Shown here one piece after another: positions 17,667-27,823 of a stretch of DNA of 64,000 nucleotides (positions are counted from its first letter, which is position 1; each line of letters begins with the position of its first letter). A program made the position numbers and the translations under genes. Where the stretch lies: assembly GCA_049487715.1 (NCBI GenBank), contig CP150578.1:62001-126000 (forward strand). The letters are read 5' to 3'. The DNA comes from Pycnococcus provasolii. Its lineage: Eukaryota > Chlorophyta > Pseudoscourfieldiophyceae > Pseudoscourfieldiales. Under the pieces are notes generated by a model. The model made no database searches, was not told the origin of the DNA, and saw nothing but the letters and a program-made list of their open reading frames with translations.

Positions 17667-18944
17667 TCAAGATGCCGCTGCGGTGCGTGCAGCAGCAGCA
17701 GCGTCGGCGACGAGAGTTCGGAGACTTTTAGGGGAGTCCTCACGGCACGAGGCAACCAAGCTGAGAAGGGAAAGGAGTTCGTCACCACCCGTCACGAGAC
17801 CCGCATCGGCGACAGAGCAGTGTCCTAGCCACTTCGCCTTGGTCGGGTCGTCGATAGCTGCCAGCACATCGCCGATTTCGCTCATATTCGATGCGGACGG
17901 TGCGTTGGTATCCGAAGATATGAGAGCGTCAACGAACTGGCTGACAAGCTGAGGCATCGGCTGGCCGGATGACACGTACATGTTCGCAAAGGTTTGCACA
18001 GCGTCGAACCTCGCGAGAGACGACGAGGGCGCATCCTTCGCAGCTTCTCCGCCCGCAGCGCAAAGGCGAATCAGCTGCGCGACGGTGGTGTCTTCGACGC
18101 GACCAGCCACCTCCATGATGACCTCGCGGTCTAGAATGATCGGTGGAACGACATCCTCCTCCATGGCGTCGTCGTCGCCGCCGCCGTCCTCGCGACGGCG
18201 CTTGCGCGCGCCGTCGACACCCTGCTGCTTTGCGGCGCACACCATGCTTGCACTCTGCATGGTTGTAATGGCACGTCGCATATCACCCTGCGCGACAATC
18301 GACAGGGCTTCAAGGGCTTCTGGGGCGATGGGCGTGTGCACGCCTTCGAGGCGAGCAATATCCTCGAGTCGGCGTGTCATCGCCTCCACGGGAAGCGGCT
18401 CGAAGCGGAACTTCGCACATCGGCTGGCGAGCGGGTCTATGACGCGGCTGATGTAGTTGCAGCACAGCACGAACCTCGTGCTCTTGCTGAAGAGCTCCAT
18501 GGTACGCCTCAGCGCGTGCTGCGCGTCCTCCGTCATCGCGTCGCACTCGTCGAGTATGATCACCTTGAACGGCGGGGCACCTGCGTGCGTCTCAGCGGTT
18601 CCCACCGCCTGGCTCGCGAAGTTCTTCACCTGGTTGCGCACAACGCTGATTCCTCGTTCGTCCGACGCGTTGAGTTCAAGCACGCGCGAGTGCCATGCGG
18701 CGGTTCCAAACAGCTGTCTGCACAGCGCCAGCGCGCACGTCGTCTTTCCGGTTCCCGGCGGTCCGTAGAAGAGCAGGTGCGGCATGGACGCCGCGCCCGC
18801 GCTTCCCGAGACGGCGGACGTGAGCGCGGCGGTGACTGCAGCCTGGTGCGCGACTTCGCCGATATCGCGCGGGCGGTGCTTCTCCACCCAAGGCGCGTGA
18901 CGGCGCACCTTCATTGACGACCCAGATTTAGGGGGGGGCGCCAT
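17667..18944 (-). CDS. RFC4: replication factor C subunit 4 (clamp loader small subunit)
   Basis: This 425-residue AAA+ clamp-loader subunit loads PCNA at primer ends. Walker A is GPPGTGKT (61-68). The Walker B box reads ILDECD, with Cys where DEAD-type RFCs have Ala. The SRC arginine finger is in [12 protein letters not shown]. The run [22 protein letters not shown] identifies human RFC4 / yeast Rfc2. An acidic, Lys/Arg-rich insert ([18 protein letters not shown], about 255) is unusual and may be a nuclear signal or lineage-specific loop. The gene is convergent with the bicupin across 95 bases. A telomere-type array lies about 125 bases upstream. Confidence 0.93.
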   Translation of the reverse strand: MAPPPKSGSSMKVRRHAPWVEKHRPRDIGEVAHQAAVTAALTSAVSGSAGAASMPHLLFYGPPGTGKTTCALALCRQLFGTAAWHSRVLELNASDERGISVVRNQVKNFASQAVGTAETHAGAPPFKVIILDECDAMTEDAQHALRRTMELFSKSTRFVLCCNYISRVIDPLASRCAKFRFEPLPVEAMTRRLEDIARLEGVHTPIAPEALEALSIVAQGDMRRAITTMQSASMVCAAKQQGVDGARKRRREDGGGDDDAMEEDVVPPIILDREVIMEVAGRVEDTTVAQLIRLCAAGGEAAKDAPSSSLARFDAVQTFANMYVSSGQPMPQLVSQFVDALISSDTNAPSASNMSEIGDVLAAIDDPTKAKWLGHCSVADAGLVTGGDELLSLLSLVASCREDSPKSLRTLVADAAAAARTAAAS

Positions 18945-19071
18945 GGCCTGGAAGAGTTAACCGGGTGGGAGAGGAAAAAAGAAAGGGGGGCGGGAAAAAC
19001 ACTTCCAAAGGAAGGCTCAAAATCCTGGGCAACCCCAAAACTCTAGAAACGAACGGGACTGGGGCAGGAGC

Positions 19072-19170
19072 GTTAGGGTTAGGGTTTAGATTAGGGTTAG
19101 GGTTTAGATTAGGGTTTGGGTTAGGGTTAGGGTTCAGATTAGGGTTAGGGTTTGGGCTAGGCTTAACCCG
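19072..19170 (-). repeat. interstitial telomere-type array upstream of RFC4
   Basis: About 14 TTAGGG-type units with frequent TTTAGATTAGGG variants. On the RFC4 strand they read CCCTAA and end about 125 bases before its start codon. The spacer also carries the downstream side of the LysM gene. Confidence 0.95.
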
Positions 19171-19218
19171 CTTTGGTAAGGACCTAGGCTATCGTAGGCT
19201 AGGGCGAATAATAAGTAA

Positions 19219-19226
19219 GGGGCCCC
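19219..19226. promoter_or_regulatory. GGGGCCCC element between RFC4 and LysM genes
   Basis: A perfect octamer in the RFC4 upstream spacer, next to CTCGGGTCCCC repeats. Same element as at 6008, 14548, 20072 and 41477. Confidence 0.35.
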
Positions 19227-19370
19227 TCCCCTCGGGTCCCCTCGGCCATGGCTTCTCTCTCGAGCAAGTCAGTCGCGTTATCACGAAAAGAAAAGAGGTT
19301 GTTACTCGCATACGTTCATTCGTGTAGCATAGAGCGTTCATTCGTAGAGCACCAAACTTGTTTAGCGCGC

Positions 19371-19986
19371 TTACTTCTTGCGCAGCAGCACGAACACCGC
19401 CGCGGCGGCGGCCGCGCCGAGCGCAACCACCGTCTTCAGCGTGCCTGCACCGGCGTCTCCGCTGTATGGAAGTTAAATTTGTGTGTGGGAAGAAGGAAGG
19501 CGTGTGAGTCGCTGATGCGTGTGCACAGCCACCAAGGCCACAGGCCGCACGTGAGTGACGCAAGTCGGCTTACCCGGGGATAACGAGCTTTTGGCCAGGA
19601 TAGATGACGCTTTCTTCTCCGAGCACGCTTGCGTTCGCCTGCTTGATATCTTCAACGCTGACGTTGTACTTCGGCGCGATGTTCGAGAGCCAGTCTCCAC
19701 GCTAAGGGTATAAGAGTTGGTGTGTGCGTTTGGCGAGCCATGTCAGCGTATTGTTATTTTTATCGACGAGGCCTTGCACGTGCAAGTGGCTGCAAGTGAC
19801 CATCACGTGACAAGCCAGTCAAGTTATTATTTGTCACCAACACTCACTCACCTGAACGGTGTAGTAGCTATTAGAAGCCTTGGCCTGAAAACGAGAAGCG
19901 CGGTAACTGCTGCATCGCCGGGTAAGAGAAGAAGGCGCCCGAGAGCTTAGGACACGCGGCTTAACATACGAGTTCACAATCATCAT
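19371..19986 (-). CDS. plastid-type LysM protein with C-terminal membrane anchor (three exons)
   Basis: Exons 19852-19986, 19574-19701 and 19371-19461 join in frame to give 117 residues. The introns (19702-19851 and 19462-19573) start with GTGAGT and GTAAG and end in TTAG and ACAG. The N-terminus (about 1-33) is Arg/Ser-rich without acids, like a plastid transit peptide. The LysM domain runs from SNSYYTVQRGDWLSNIAPKY to SVIYPGQKLVIPG. The C-terminus is a Gly/Ala/Val membrane helix ending in RKK. LysM domains bind N-acetylglucosamine chains such as peptidoglycan. With a plastid presequence, a plastid envelope or cell-surface glycan role is possible. The gene is too fragmented for single-frame detection. 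Confidence 0.8.
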
Positions 19987-20071
19987 CACTTGCTTCTTGA
20001 GCACAAAAGAAGGAATGAAACGAAAAAACGAGTGATGGGAGGACACAAGCGAGACCCAACGAGCCTGTTGA

Positions 20072-20079
20072 GGGGCCCC
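20072..20079. promoter_or_regulatory. GGGGCCCC element, LysM upstream spacer
   Basis: A perfect octamer 86 bases upstream of the LysM start codon. Same element as in four other start-containing spacers. Confidence 0.35.
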
Positions 20080-20726
20080 GAGGTTTCGTCGCTTTCTGAC
20101 TCGAGACCCGAGACGTCGTTCGTCGAAAAGGTCGACACGAGCACCGCGGTACCCGAAAGGAGCTCCGGAGTCCGGAGGGAGGGAGGGAGCCCCCCCCCCC
20201 CCCCCCTGAAGACGTCCTCCACAAGAAATCCCGGATGCCGGCGGATGGAGGGTGCCGTCGAGGAAGAAAACTTGGGCCCCGAGCTCAAGTAGTACTACTT
20301 GGTGTACAGTATTCTTGGGCCTTGGCGAGTATGCATAGGCCGAGATTAGGGTAGGGGGACGCCCATAGGGTGGGGAAGGGGAAGGAGGAGGAGAACGAGC
20401 TCCTACTCGCCCCTCCTTCTACCGTAGGATAGCTCAAGGGAACGAAGGCTTCATGGTCGAGCACGAGTCTCACGATCATCACGAGCACGAGCACAAACGA
20501 GCACAAACTCCCCCTTAAACGTAAACGGACGTCCTTTATTAGACTATGCATAGAGTGGGAGTCTCCCTCGCAACTGAGCCCTCCCTCATGGAAAACCTCG
20601 TGACCCACCTCCATCTCTCCACATATGGCGGCCCCTGACTGCCAGGGGTTGTGGTGCCATGGAGTATGTAGTATTCTGGGACAAACAACCACCATGGGAG
20701 GCGTCAGGACGAGCCTCATTGATCGC

Positions 20727-20808
20727 CTAGCCCTAACCCTAGCCCTAATCTCCTACGATTAGTTAACCCTAGCTAACCCTAGCTGCCCCAAACCCTAACC
20801 CAGTTCCG
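20727..20808 (+). repeat. interstitial telomere-type array upstream of prolyl 4-hydroxylase
   Basis: About nine CCCTAA/CCCTAG units, partly spaced by AGCTAA or TCTCC. The array ends about 80 bases before the start at 20891. Confidence 0.9.
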
Positions 20809-20890
20809 GGGGTCCCACATTATTGGCTGACCTGGCCCTCCGCCGACACCACCTTTTTGAAAAAAAAGTTATCCACTCCACATCCTCGCC

Positions 20891-21943
20891 ATGCCCGCTT
20901 CCATGTCGTCAACAACAAAATCACAAGCTCATCGTTTTCTCCGTTCACAATACAATGCACGTCCTCTTCCGTCCTTCTCTGCTGCTGCCACGTCACCTCA
21001 GTCACCTCAGTCCTCTGCTTCTGGTCCTCCTTCTGGCGGTGGTCGTCCGATTCTGCGTCTGCAGAAGTCCGTCGTCGCAGAGGGTCAGGGGGGGCTTGTT
21101 CTGGGACGGGAAACGAACGAGAGTCTTCGTAACTTGAGAAATCTGCTCTCCCAAGACTACCTGGACGTGAATCTCACGCTATTCCCAAGCATACGACTGC
21201 TGAACATCGACCCGCCTGTGCTTGTCATCGACGACTTTCTCAATGCCGACCTATGCGAACGACTCATACAAGATACGACGGAGTCGGGACAACTCCAGCA
21301 GTCGCGCGTGGGAGGGGACGATAACATGGACGACGCACGCACGTCGAGAACGCTCACGCTCACGGCTGGGAAGTTCGAGGAACATCCCGCGAAAGTTGAA
21401 GCACAAAGACAAGTCGCTCAACTCCTTCCCGAACTCAAACACCTGCCCGCTGACCCGCTCAGATATCAGAGACCCACCAAGCCTGGAACGTATGCGTTCG
21501 AGTTGCCTCAGGTGGCGCACTACAAGAAAGGCGACTACTTCCGCCTTCACGAAGACGCATTCCCGTACGCCGTCGCCTCGGAGCAAAAGTCGTACCAACG
21601 AAGGGCGACGCTTCTCGTGTACCTCAACGACGTCGAAGGTGGTGGTGCGACGACCTTTCACCACGTCGAACTCGCCGTGAAGCCAAAAGCGGGAATGGCT
21701 CTGCTGTTCTTCCCCTCCTTCCGAAATGGACGGCCTGATCCGAGAACGCTGCACGAAGCTGAGGAACCCACGGATGGCGACAAATACATCATGCAGCTTT
21801 GGATCGCGGGCGCCGTCGACAAGAATGCTGTGCCTGCAACACCGGTGGCGTCAACGCCGGCGCAGACGAAACCCAAGGTGAAAACGACACCCGCCAAGAA
21901 GAAGAAAAAGACGGCCGCACCCAAGCGAGGCTTTGGCGTTTAA
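20891..21943 (+). CDS. prolyl 4-hydroxylase-like 2-oxoglutarate dioxygenase
   Basis: The 350-residue protein has a P4Hc oxygenase domain (about 108-306). Iron ligands are His220 and Asp222 in YFRLHEDAF and His288 in RTLHEAEEP. Lys298 in DGDKYIMQLWIAG anchors 2-oxoglutarate. This is the plant/algal P4H signature, used to hydroxylate Pro in secreted or other proteins. The N-terminal 60 residues are Ser/Ala/Pro/Arg-rich, more like an organellar or disordered leader than a classic secretory signal. The C-terminal 40 residues are a Thr/Pro/Lys tail with a KKKKK run, which could be a nuclear signal. Location is therefore uncertain. Confidence 0.88.
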   Translation: MPASMSSTTKSQAHRFLRSQYNARPLPSFSAAATSPQSPQSSASGPPSGGGRPILRLQKSVVAEGQGGLVLGRETNESLRNLRNLLSQDYLDVNLTLFPSIRLLNIDPPVLVIDDFLNADLCERLIQDTTESGQLQQSRVGGDDNMDDARTSRTLTLTAGKFEEHPAKVEAQRQVAQLLPELKHLPADPLRYQRPTKPGTYAFELPQVAHYKKGDYFRLHEDAFPYAVASEQKSYQRRATLLVYLNDVEGGGATTFHHVELAVKPKAGMALLFFPSFRNGRPDPRTLHEAEEPTDGDKYIMQLWIAGAVDKNAVPATPVASTPAQTKPKVKTTPAKKKKKTAAPKRGFGV

Positions 21944-22140
21944 CACCACGTAAAGTTACTTCGCCCATTCACACCAGTTCCCTGTTCACCAATCCCTAAC
22001 TGGTCAGGACCGTCTCCGAACTGATTCTGCAGCGCGTTTGTACATGTTCTCTTTTTTGTTTTAAACAAACTTGTTTTGCTGTTACACACATCGAGTCACG
22101 AAATCACACAATTGTAAACTTGCCAGCGGATGGTGGCGAG

Positions 22141-22789
22141 CTACTTCTTCGGCGCGTCGATCGCTTCGATCTCGCACTCGCGGCTGACGAGGTCGAGCTC
22201 GCTCGTTGCCGTTTTCGTCGCGTAGAAGCTGAGCCCTTCGAAGAAAAGCGCGCCGTTGTCCACAGCGCTACGTGCCATGCGCAGGTCGTTGGCGTCCTCA
22301 ACCTTTACTCTCAACAACTCGCGCATCAAATGCACGGCGTTTAGCATCGCCCCAGCTTTGTCAACGGACACTTCAACGTCGAGCTTATGACCACACTCGC
22401 TTGGTAGGCGGCTGCGCCGATCTAGCACCTTGTAGTTGTGCATGGGAACCGTCTCACTGCCAGCCATGTCGTCGAAACCAGAGCTCGGACCGCCGGACGT
22501 GGACTCCGCGACGCGCAGCAGTAGCTCTTGGAACACCTCCTCCTCGGGAAACTGGATCGTCTTAGCCACTCGGCGGAGATCTGCAAAGAACGCACGCAAC
22601 TTGCCAAAGCTCGTGCGAGCCTGCTTGAGGCTCTTCTCCGACTTGAGCTGCTGACCGCGCAGGCTGAAGCTCACCTCCGTGTACAGCTGAGAGAGCCGTG
22701 CAGGTGACACGGGAGGTGCAGGTCCTTCGTCAGCCTGCGGCGTGCTTTGTGCAGTCGCCGCAGATGCAGATGCGTCCGTGGGAGTGGGA

Positions 22790-22820
<31 letters not shown>

Positions 22821-23703
22821 CCGCTTCCGCTGGCTTCGGCACCTTGGTCGCAACCTTTGGCTTCGGCTTTTCCTTTGTTGCGGTCGCCGCAGGTGCTCCC
22901 GACTTCTTTGCGACGGTGCCACCGTCACCGTCGCCGCTTGCTTTCGCCTTAGGCGCCACCGGTTCTGTTCTGTCTTTGGAGGCTGCTGACTTGTTTGCGC
23001 TGCTTACGCTGCTAGCCTTGGCAGAACCTTTGATCCCGCTCGAGCTCGCCGCGGCATTTTTGACTGCAGCTGATGCGGTTGGCTTTGGTGCTGCTGATGC
23101 TGCCACCGCCGCCGCCGCCGCCGGTTTGCTCGTGACGGCGACGCGCGCCCCCTTTTCTGTCTTCTCCCTGTTGTTTGGCGGCACGAGAGGCGCACGCGCG
23201 GGAGTGGGCGACTTCTGCTCAATCTCAGGCGCCGCTGGTCCCGCGCTGACCGCGGCTGCCGCGGTTCTTGCCGCCGGTCCTGCTCGACTTTTGCTTCGCG
23301 ATAGCTTCAGTCTCCTTAGCGAGTCTTGCAGGTTGCTCTGACTTGCCTCAGCCGCGAGGTCTGGCGGCTGCGCGTCGTCAGCGCCGGCGTGGTTAGGTTT
23401 GGTCTCCGACGCCGTCGTGGCGTTTGCTGCAGCCGCCGCTGCGGATGCGACAGCCGCCGCCGTCGCCGCCGCCGCGACAGCAGCCGCCTGTTCGCTGTTG
23501 GTCTGTTTTGGACTTTTTTTCTCCGTCGCCGTTTGCTTTGGCACGGGGGACTTCTTTCCGCTCGGCTGTGTCGCCGCCGCCGCGGTAGTCACAGGTGATG
23601 TCACTTTCGCGGTCATCGTCTTTGTCATCCGTCCGACGAGCACACCCGCGACAAAAGCGAAAGCGCAAGCCACCACTACTACGAGGGGCTTATCTTTCTG
23701 CAA
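22141..23703 (-). CDS. Ala/Lys-rich protein with N-terminal membrane anchor, unknown
   Basis: The open frame gives about 520 residues. Near the N-terminus is one hydrophobic helix (LVVVVACAFAFVAGVLVGR), then about 310 residues of Ala/Lys/Pro/Thr low complexity. A folded C-terminal region (about 335-520) follows, with a likely helical segment (SEKSLKQARTSFGKLRAFFADL) and a mixed alpha/beta end. I do not recognise the family. No ATG precedes the membrane helix. The frame continues upstream to a CTTCTTCTTCTGCAG polypyrimidine acceptor at about 23734, so the first residues come from an unlocated 5' exon. The gene is convergent with the prolyl hydroxylase. Confidence 0.65.
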
Positions 23704-23733
23704 CTTGGAAATGCCTGGAGGAATTTTCTCTCT

Positions 23734-24589
23734 CTGCAGAAGAAGAAGAAGATGACTGCTTACAATACAGAAGAAGGCTCACTCACGACACGAGCACGAC
23801 GAAGAAAGGACCTTTGATTGAGTGCCTTAAGAGACGCACAGAGTGCCTTCGAGAAGTGCCTTAGCGCAGATAGAGGTGCACTTCTACAGAAAGAAATAGA
23901 AATGGCCGCAGGTGGCCGGGAACATTAATGGGGCGCAGATTAAGCAGCAGCCTTGGGTCCCGGTGGGTCCCGTCCCGTCCCGCGGTTTCGGCCTCCCTCC
24001 AGGCTCCAGGGGGGGCTGGCCGGCTGGGCACTGGGCAGTGGGCAGGGAGTGGGCCCAAGTTGGGCGCGCCTGGCAAAAAAGATGATGTCCTTTCGAGCTC
24101 ACTTTTCGACTTCCCCGAGAACAAGGCCGAGCACAGCGATGATGGTCTAGCATGACAGCATGTGGTGGACTGTGGAAGCAAGGGGAAATTCACCGAAACC
24201 TTTCCACGATAGTTCTAGTTAAGCTTGCCCTTTCAGCCTTTGGGGCTTGTTTGCAACGGCACTATTATTTTTCAAGGTTGGTTCGGCAAAGACGAGGAGA
24301 GGCCAACCACAACTTTGAGGTTCCGACGGAGCATTCGGACCGCTGTGTCAACGACTCTACTGTATTGTAGTACTACATAGGGGATATGTAGCCCTCACCT
24401 GCTGCCCTGACCGCCTGAAATAAATTAGAGGGATACCACAACCTAATCAGGTGGTCATGTCGCGGATGCTGCGGCAGATTCCGCGCAGACTCCTTCTTCG
24501 TGGCGCTGACGACGTCCGGCGACGACGACGGCAACGTTGACGACACCGTGTGTGTGAAGAAGAACGTCTAATGTTACTACGATACTGTA
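23734..24589. other. spacer upstream of the Ala/Lys-rich gene
   Basis: It probably contains the missing 5' exon of the Ala/Lys-rich protein gene. A GTGAGTGAGCC donor-like site is seen at about 23785 on the minus strand. A G/C-rich block (23940-24080) with repeated GGTCCC and GTCCC units lies in the middle. From 24150 to 24589 I see no gene, repeat array or RNA. Confidence 0.45.
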
Positions 24590-25534
24590 TTACTTGTATT
24601 CAAACACGCCTCTGCCCGCTTTTTTTCCTAGCCTCTGAGCGTCGACGTAACTTACCAGAAGCGGGCACGGTCTGTACTTGTCATCGCCAAGGCCGTGGTG
24701 CAAAACTCTCATAATGGAGAGACACGTGTCGAGTCCGATGTGGTCTGCCAACGTGAGTGGTCCCATGGGAACGTTCGTTCCAAGCTGCATGGCCGTGTCG
24801 ATGGCGTGCGGATCACGGGAAACTCCTTCCATGAGTGCGAAGAACGCCTCGTTGATGTAAGGCATGAGAATCCTGTTGACGATGAAACCAGGTCGATCTG
24901 CGTCTGCGGCGACGGGCACCTTGCCAATGTCGTTGACAATTTGCACGCTCGCTTCCACAGCCGCTTGGCACGTATCCGCCCCTGGTATGATCTCGACGAG
25001 CTTCATGATGGGAACGGGGTTCATGAAGTGCACGCCCACGACGCGACTTGCGTTGCGCGTTGCGGATGCGATTCTTGTGATGGAAACGCTTGACGTGTTC
25101 GTCGCCAAAATAGGTCCATTCTTGTCAAAGTCCCAAGGAGTCGTCCCTGAAGGTGTCTCCAGCTGCGGCCTTACTGTGTGATCGAGTTTCGCGAACATTT
25201 GACGCTTTAGTGACTCGTCTTCCGGCACAGCTTCTACTATCACGTCGCACAAGTGCAAATCGTCGAGGGAAGAGGACGTCGCGATGCGGTGCATGGCATC
25301 ATCGCGCGCATCGGCGGAGATTCGGCCCTTAGAAACAAACCGAGCCAGGGAGGACGCGATCCCTTCTACAGAGCGTGTGAGCGCGGAGGTAGATGTATCC
25401 GTCACAAGCACAGATGATGCAGACGACGACGACGCAAGCACTTGCGCGATCCCCGCGCCCATCTGACCCGCGCCGACGACGCCGAAGCGGAGCAGGCGCG
25501 GCATCAATGTGCGAGAGGAAAAGGGGGCGGACAT
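24590..25534 (-). CDS. 3-hydroxyacyl-CoA (3-hydroxybutyryl-CoA) dehydrogenase
   Basis: The 314-residue protein has the two-domain HAD layout: an NAD-binding Rossmann domain with GAGQMG (21-26) and VVGVHFMNPVPIMKLVEII with catalytic His169, then the helical C-terminal domain from DRPGFIVNRILMPYINEA. It oxidises (3S)-3-hydroxyacyl-CoA with NAD+ in beta-oxidation, or acts in the reverse direction. The stand-alone length is that of the bacterial 3-hydroxybutyryl-CoA dehydrogenase type rather than the multifunctional protein. No C-terminal PTS1 is visible (it ends FEYK). The first ten residues could be a short presequence. It lies upstream-to-downstream with the peroxisomal NAD carrier gene on the same strand. 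Confidence 0.92.
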   Translation of the reverse strand: MSAPFSSRTLMPRLLRFGVVGAGQMGAGIAQVLASSSSASSVLVTDTSTSALTRSVEGIASSLARFVSKGRISADARDDAMHRIATSSSLDDLHLCDVIVEAVPEDESLKRQMFAKLDHTVRPQLETPSGTTPWDFDKNGPILATNTSSVSITRIASATRNASRVVGVHFMNPVPIMKLVEIIPGADTCQAAVEASVQIVNDIGKVPVAADADRPGFIVNRILMPYINEAFFALMEGVSRDPHAIDTAMQLGTNVPMGPLTLADHIGLDTCLSIMRVLHHGLGDDKYRPCPLLVSYVDAQRLGKKAGRGVFEYK

Positions 25535-25705
25535 GAGAATGACACGACACGTCAGCTCCCATTAAAAAACGGGAAAAAGAAACGGCTGAGGAGCACGAAA
25601 CCCCCAATCGAAAACCCCAATCAACACACTGAAAGTAAATTCGCCAAAATTCCATCAAGGTACCCGGTAGGCGAAACACCACGAGAAAAAGTATTTGACA
25701 GCTGT

Positions 25706-25741
<36 letters not shown>

Positions 25742-25866
25742 CATACTCGTGCGGGGTAAACATACCGGTATGGTATGCAACGATTCAACTCGTCCGATGG
25801 ATTACTGCGAGATTTTATTACTACGATAGTATTCTTCTGTGTGATAGGAATATCGCGTCTTCTTTA
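25535..25866. other. spacer, dehydrogenase start / carrier end
   Basis: No gene. It contains a non-canonical C-rich tract (ACCCCCAATCGAAAACCCCAATC, near 25598-25622, in short pieces) and a TG microsatellite at 25708-25737. Confidence 0.6.
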
Positions 25867-26964
25867 CTATGTCTTCACCTTCAGCAGACGACGCGCCTCG
25901 GCGTTTATGCTATCTGCCACCATGAACAGCAAACCCGCCGCCGTTAAGGTCTGCACGAGCTTCGTCTCGATGCCGCGGTAAAGGGCACCCACGCCCTCGT
26001 CGCGGCTGATGCTCACAAGCGCCTCGAGCGTCGAACGGTACTTGCCGTCCTCTTTCGCGCTGCCGTTTGCGTCGCTCTTCTTCGTCGTGCTCTGCAAACG
26101 GCTCTTCACCACCAGGAGGGGATACGTGATGACCGTCGCGCCAAACTTTGCCACCATGCCCAGTAGAAACACCTCGAGAGGTCCTGGCTTGCTTGGCGTC
26201 GAAGGTCCTGATTTGGAGGGTCGCGGCGTCGCCCAGTATCGACGTCGCAGGTTCAACAAACCTTCGTAGAAAGCATACTGGATGGTTGGGTTGGATACCA
26301 TAATCAAGCTTGCGACGACCCCCTTCCAATAGCCTGACAGTCCTCCGCCACGGTAAATGTCCCTGATAACCTCCAAAGTTGTCGCCGTGCGAGACGTGGC
26401 ATCCGTCGCGTCGGACGACTTTCGCTGTGCCTGCATGATGGTAACGACGACCCATATGGGGTTTGTGAGCATCACGTTCACGCACCCTGCGGCGGAAGCG
26501 ACGAGAAGCGTGGATGCGACACTGATGGGTGCGTCTGCCGGTTTGTTTTGGCTCGACAGCAGGAGACGTCTCAGCCTGGACATGGTTGCATAGTACACAG
26601 CCTGCGACGTGGCTGTTCCCACGAGAGCGGGAACGACGCCGTTGTACAGTGCGCCGACGCCGTTCGTCGCGACAAGTTTTCGCGCAACTTCGAGTGCTGT
26701 GACAGGAGTTTTTGGAGGAGGTGGTTCTGCTGGAGAAGATGTGGAGTCGTGTACGAGACGACGTTTCGTCAGAAGACTCGCGGAGGATGAACCTGTGGAG
26801 TCAGAAGGCTTCCGTGAAGTTGACTCTGACGCGTCGTCATCACGAGCCGAGGATGCCAACAAGGTTTGCTGCACAGTCGTGACCGTCAGGAGCGGATACG
26901 TCGTCAGCAACGCCGTGACACCTCCACCCGCACCCGCGAGCGCAGACGCAAGCTCGGCGGACAT
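25867..26964 (-). CDS. PXN: peroxisomal NAD/nucleotide carrier-like (PXN/PMP34) mitochondrial-carrier-family protein
   Basis: The 365-residue protein has three mitochondrial-carrier repeats. The signature variants are YPLLTVTTVQQ (repeat 1), NPIWVVVTIMQAQ (repeat 2) and YPLLVVKSRLQS (repeat 3). The NPIWVV form and the YPLLVVK form are typical of the PMP34/PXN group, which exchanges NAD, CoA or adenine nucleotides across the peroxisomal membrane. A Ser/Thr/Pro-rich loop (about 42-85) in repeat 1 is longer than usual. Neighbouring 3-hydroxyacyl-CoA dehydrogenase uses NAD+, so the pairing is suggestive. Substrate assignment rests on family similarity. Confidence 0.85.
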   Translation of the reverse strand: MSAELASALAGAGGGVTALLTTYPLLTVTTVQQTLLASSARDDDASESTSRKPSDSTGSSSASLLTKRRLVHDSTSSPAEPPPPKTPVTALEVARKLVATNGVGALYNGVVPALVGTATSQAVYYATMSRLRRLLLSSQNKPADAPISVASTLLVASAAGCVNVMLTNPIWVVVTIMQAQRKSSDATDATSRTATTLEVIRDIYRGGGLSGYWKGVVASLIMVSNPTIQYAFYEGLLNLRRRYWATPRPSKSGPSTPSKPGPLEVFLLGMVAKFGATVITYPLLVVKSRLQSTTKKSDANGSAKEDGKYRSTLEALVSISRDEGVGALYRGIETKLVQTLTAAGLLFMVADSINAEARRLLKVKT

Positions 26965-27823
26965 GTATGTGTAACTTAACTTGTTAGGAGAAGAGTGCTC
27001 ACGATATTTCCTTCTTTCGTCCGGATGATGAAAAAAGGCTGAAAGGGAAAAGGGCCAAGGGGGGGAGGCAAAAAATAAGGAAATAATAACGCCTCATCGA
27101 ACCCAAGGGAACCCGAGCCCTAAAAACCTAACCCTAAAGGCCCTAACCCTAACCCTAAAACCCTAACCCTAACCCTAAAACCCTAACCCGAACCCTAAAA
27201 CCCTAACCCTAACCCTAAAGGCCCTAGCCCTAAAACCCTAAACCTAGAGCCCTAAAACCCTAGCCTTAACCCTAACCCTTACCAGTGCTCCCTGCCTGCC
27301 CCCTGAGGTGGAAATCCAAAACCTCCAAAAAAACCAGGGGAGACCTCCTGAACCAAGGGATTGGGCAATGCAGGATCCCCCAACTCTCTCTCGGGACCCG
27401 ACCCTCTTGCGACCCTCTCTCCCCCGTTTCCCCCGTTTCCCATTCCCATTCAGGATTATTATTGAGTCCAGAGAATCCGGAACCAGAGATCCTCTCACGA
27501 GTCGGCCTCTCGGAATCCCCCCCCCTCCATTTGCGCCCGTCGTTTCGCGACCCCCAAACAAAACTCCCAAAACAAAGCAGGCCCCTCCCCCTCCCCCCCC
27601 CCCCCCTCCTCCTCACCACCAACAACGCCAACAACGCCATTTTCATTCCATTCCGCGTACTTTTTCTTTTCCTAATAGGATTGGCTCAGTCAGCGCGCGT
27701 CATTCTACTTTCTTGGAAAGGAAAGTCTTTGGCTTTCGCACTCCATTCCTTTCGCGCTCTTCATTCATTTTCATTCATCTTTTTGGATTTTTTTTTTCTT
27801 CAGATTTTTTTTTGTTCCTGAGA
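26965..27823. other. divergent spacer, PXN / MAF1
   Basis: It holds a long telomere-type array (27118-27282) and then C/T-rich sequence. A TTTTTTTTTCTTCAG acceptor-like site lies just before the MAF1 ATG, so a 5' UTR intron is possible. A longer frame upstream of MAF1 (from 27308) is Pro/Arg/Phe-rich and looks like translated UTR. Confidence 0.6.
27118..27282 (+). repeat. long interstitial telomere-type (CCCTAA)n array
   Basis: About 20 CCCTAA-type units, arranged as short runs separated by AAACCC, AAGG or AACCCG variants. It is in the PXN/MAF1 divergent spacer, 154 bases from the PXN start and 542 from the MAF1 start. Confidence 0.95.

Larger units (their letters stand above)
19987..20890. 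other. divergent spacer, LysM / prolyl 4-hydroxylase
   Basis: No convincing gene. It holds a GGGGCCCC octamer (20072-20079), a near-copy GGGCCCC (20274-20280), a long poly-C run (about 20191-20206), G-rich AGGGTAGGGGGACG sequence (20345-20400), and a telomere-type array near the prolyl 4-hydroxylase start. A 144-codon minus-strand frame (20285-20719) has no recognisable protein features. Confidence 0.55.

Noticed and set aside
20285-20719. 144-codon minus-strand frame between LysM and prolyl hydroxylase genes
   Set aside because: No recognisable protein, no conserved blocks, and it lies in a G-rich spacer.
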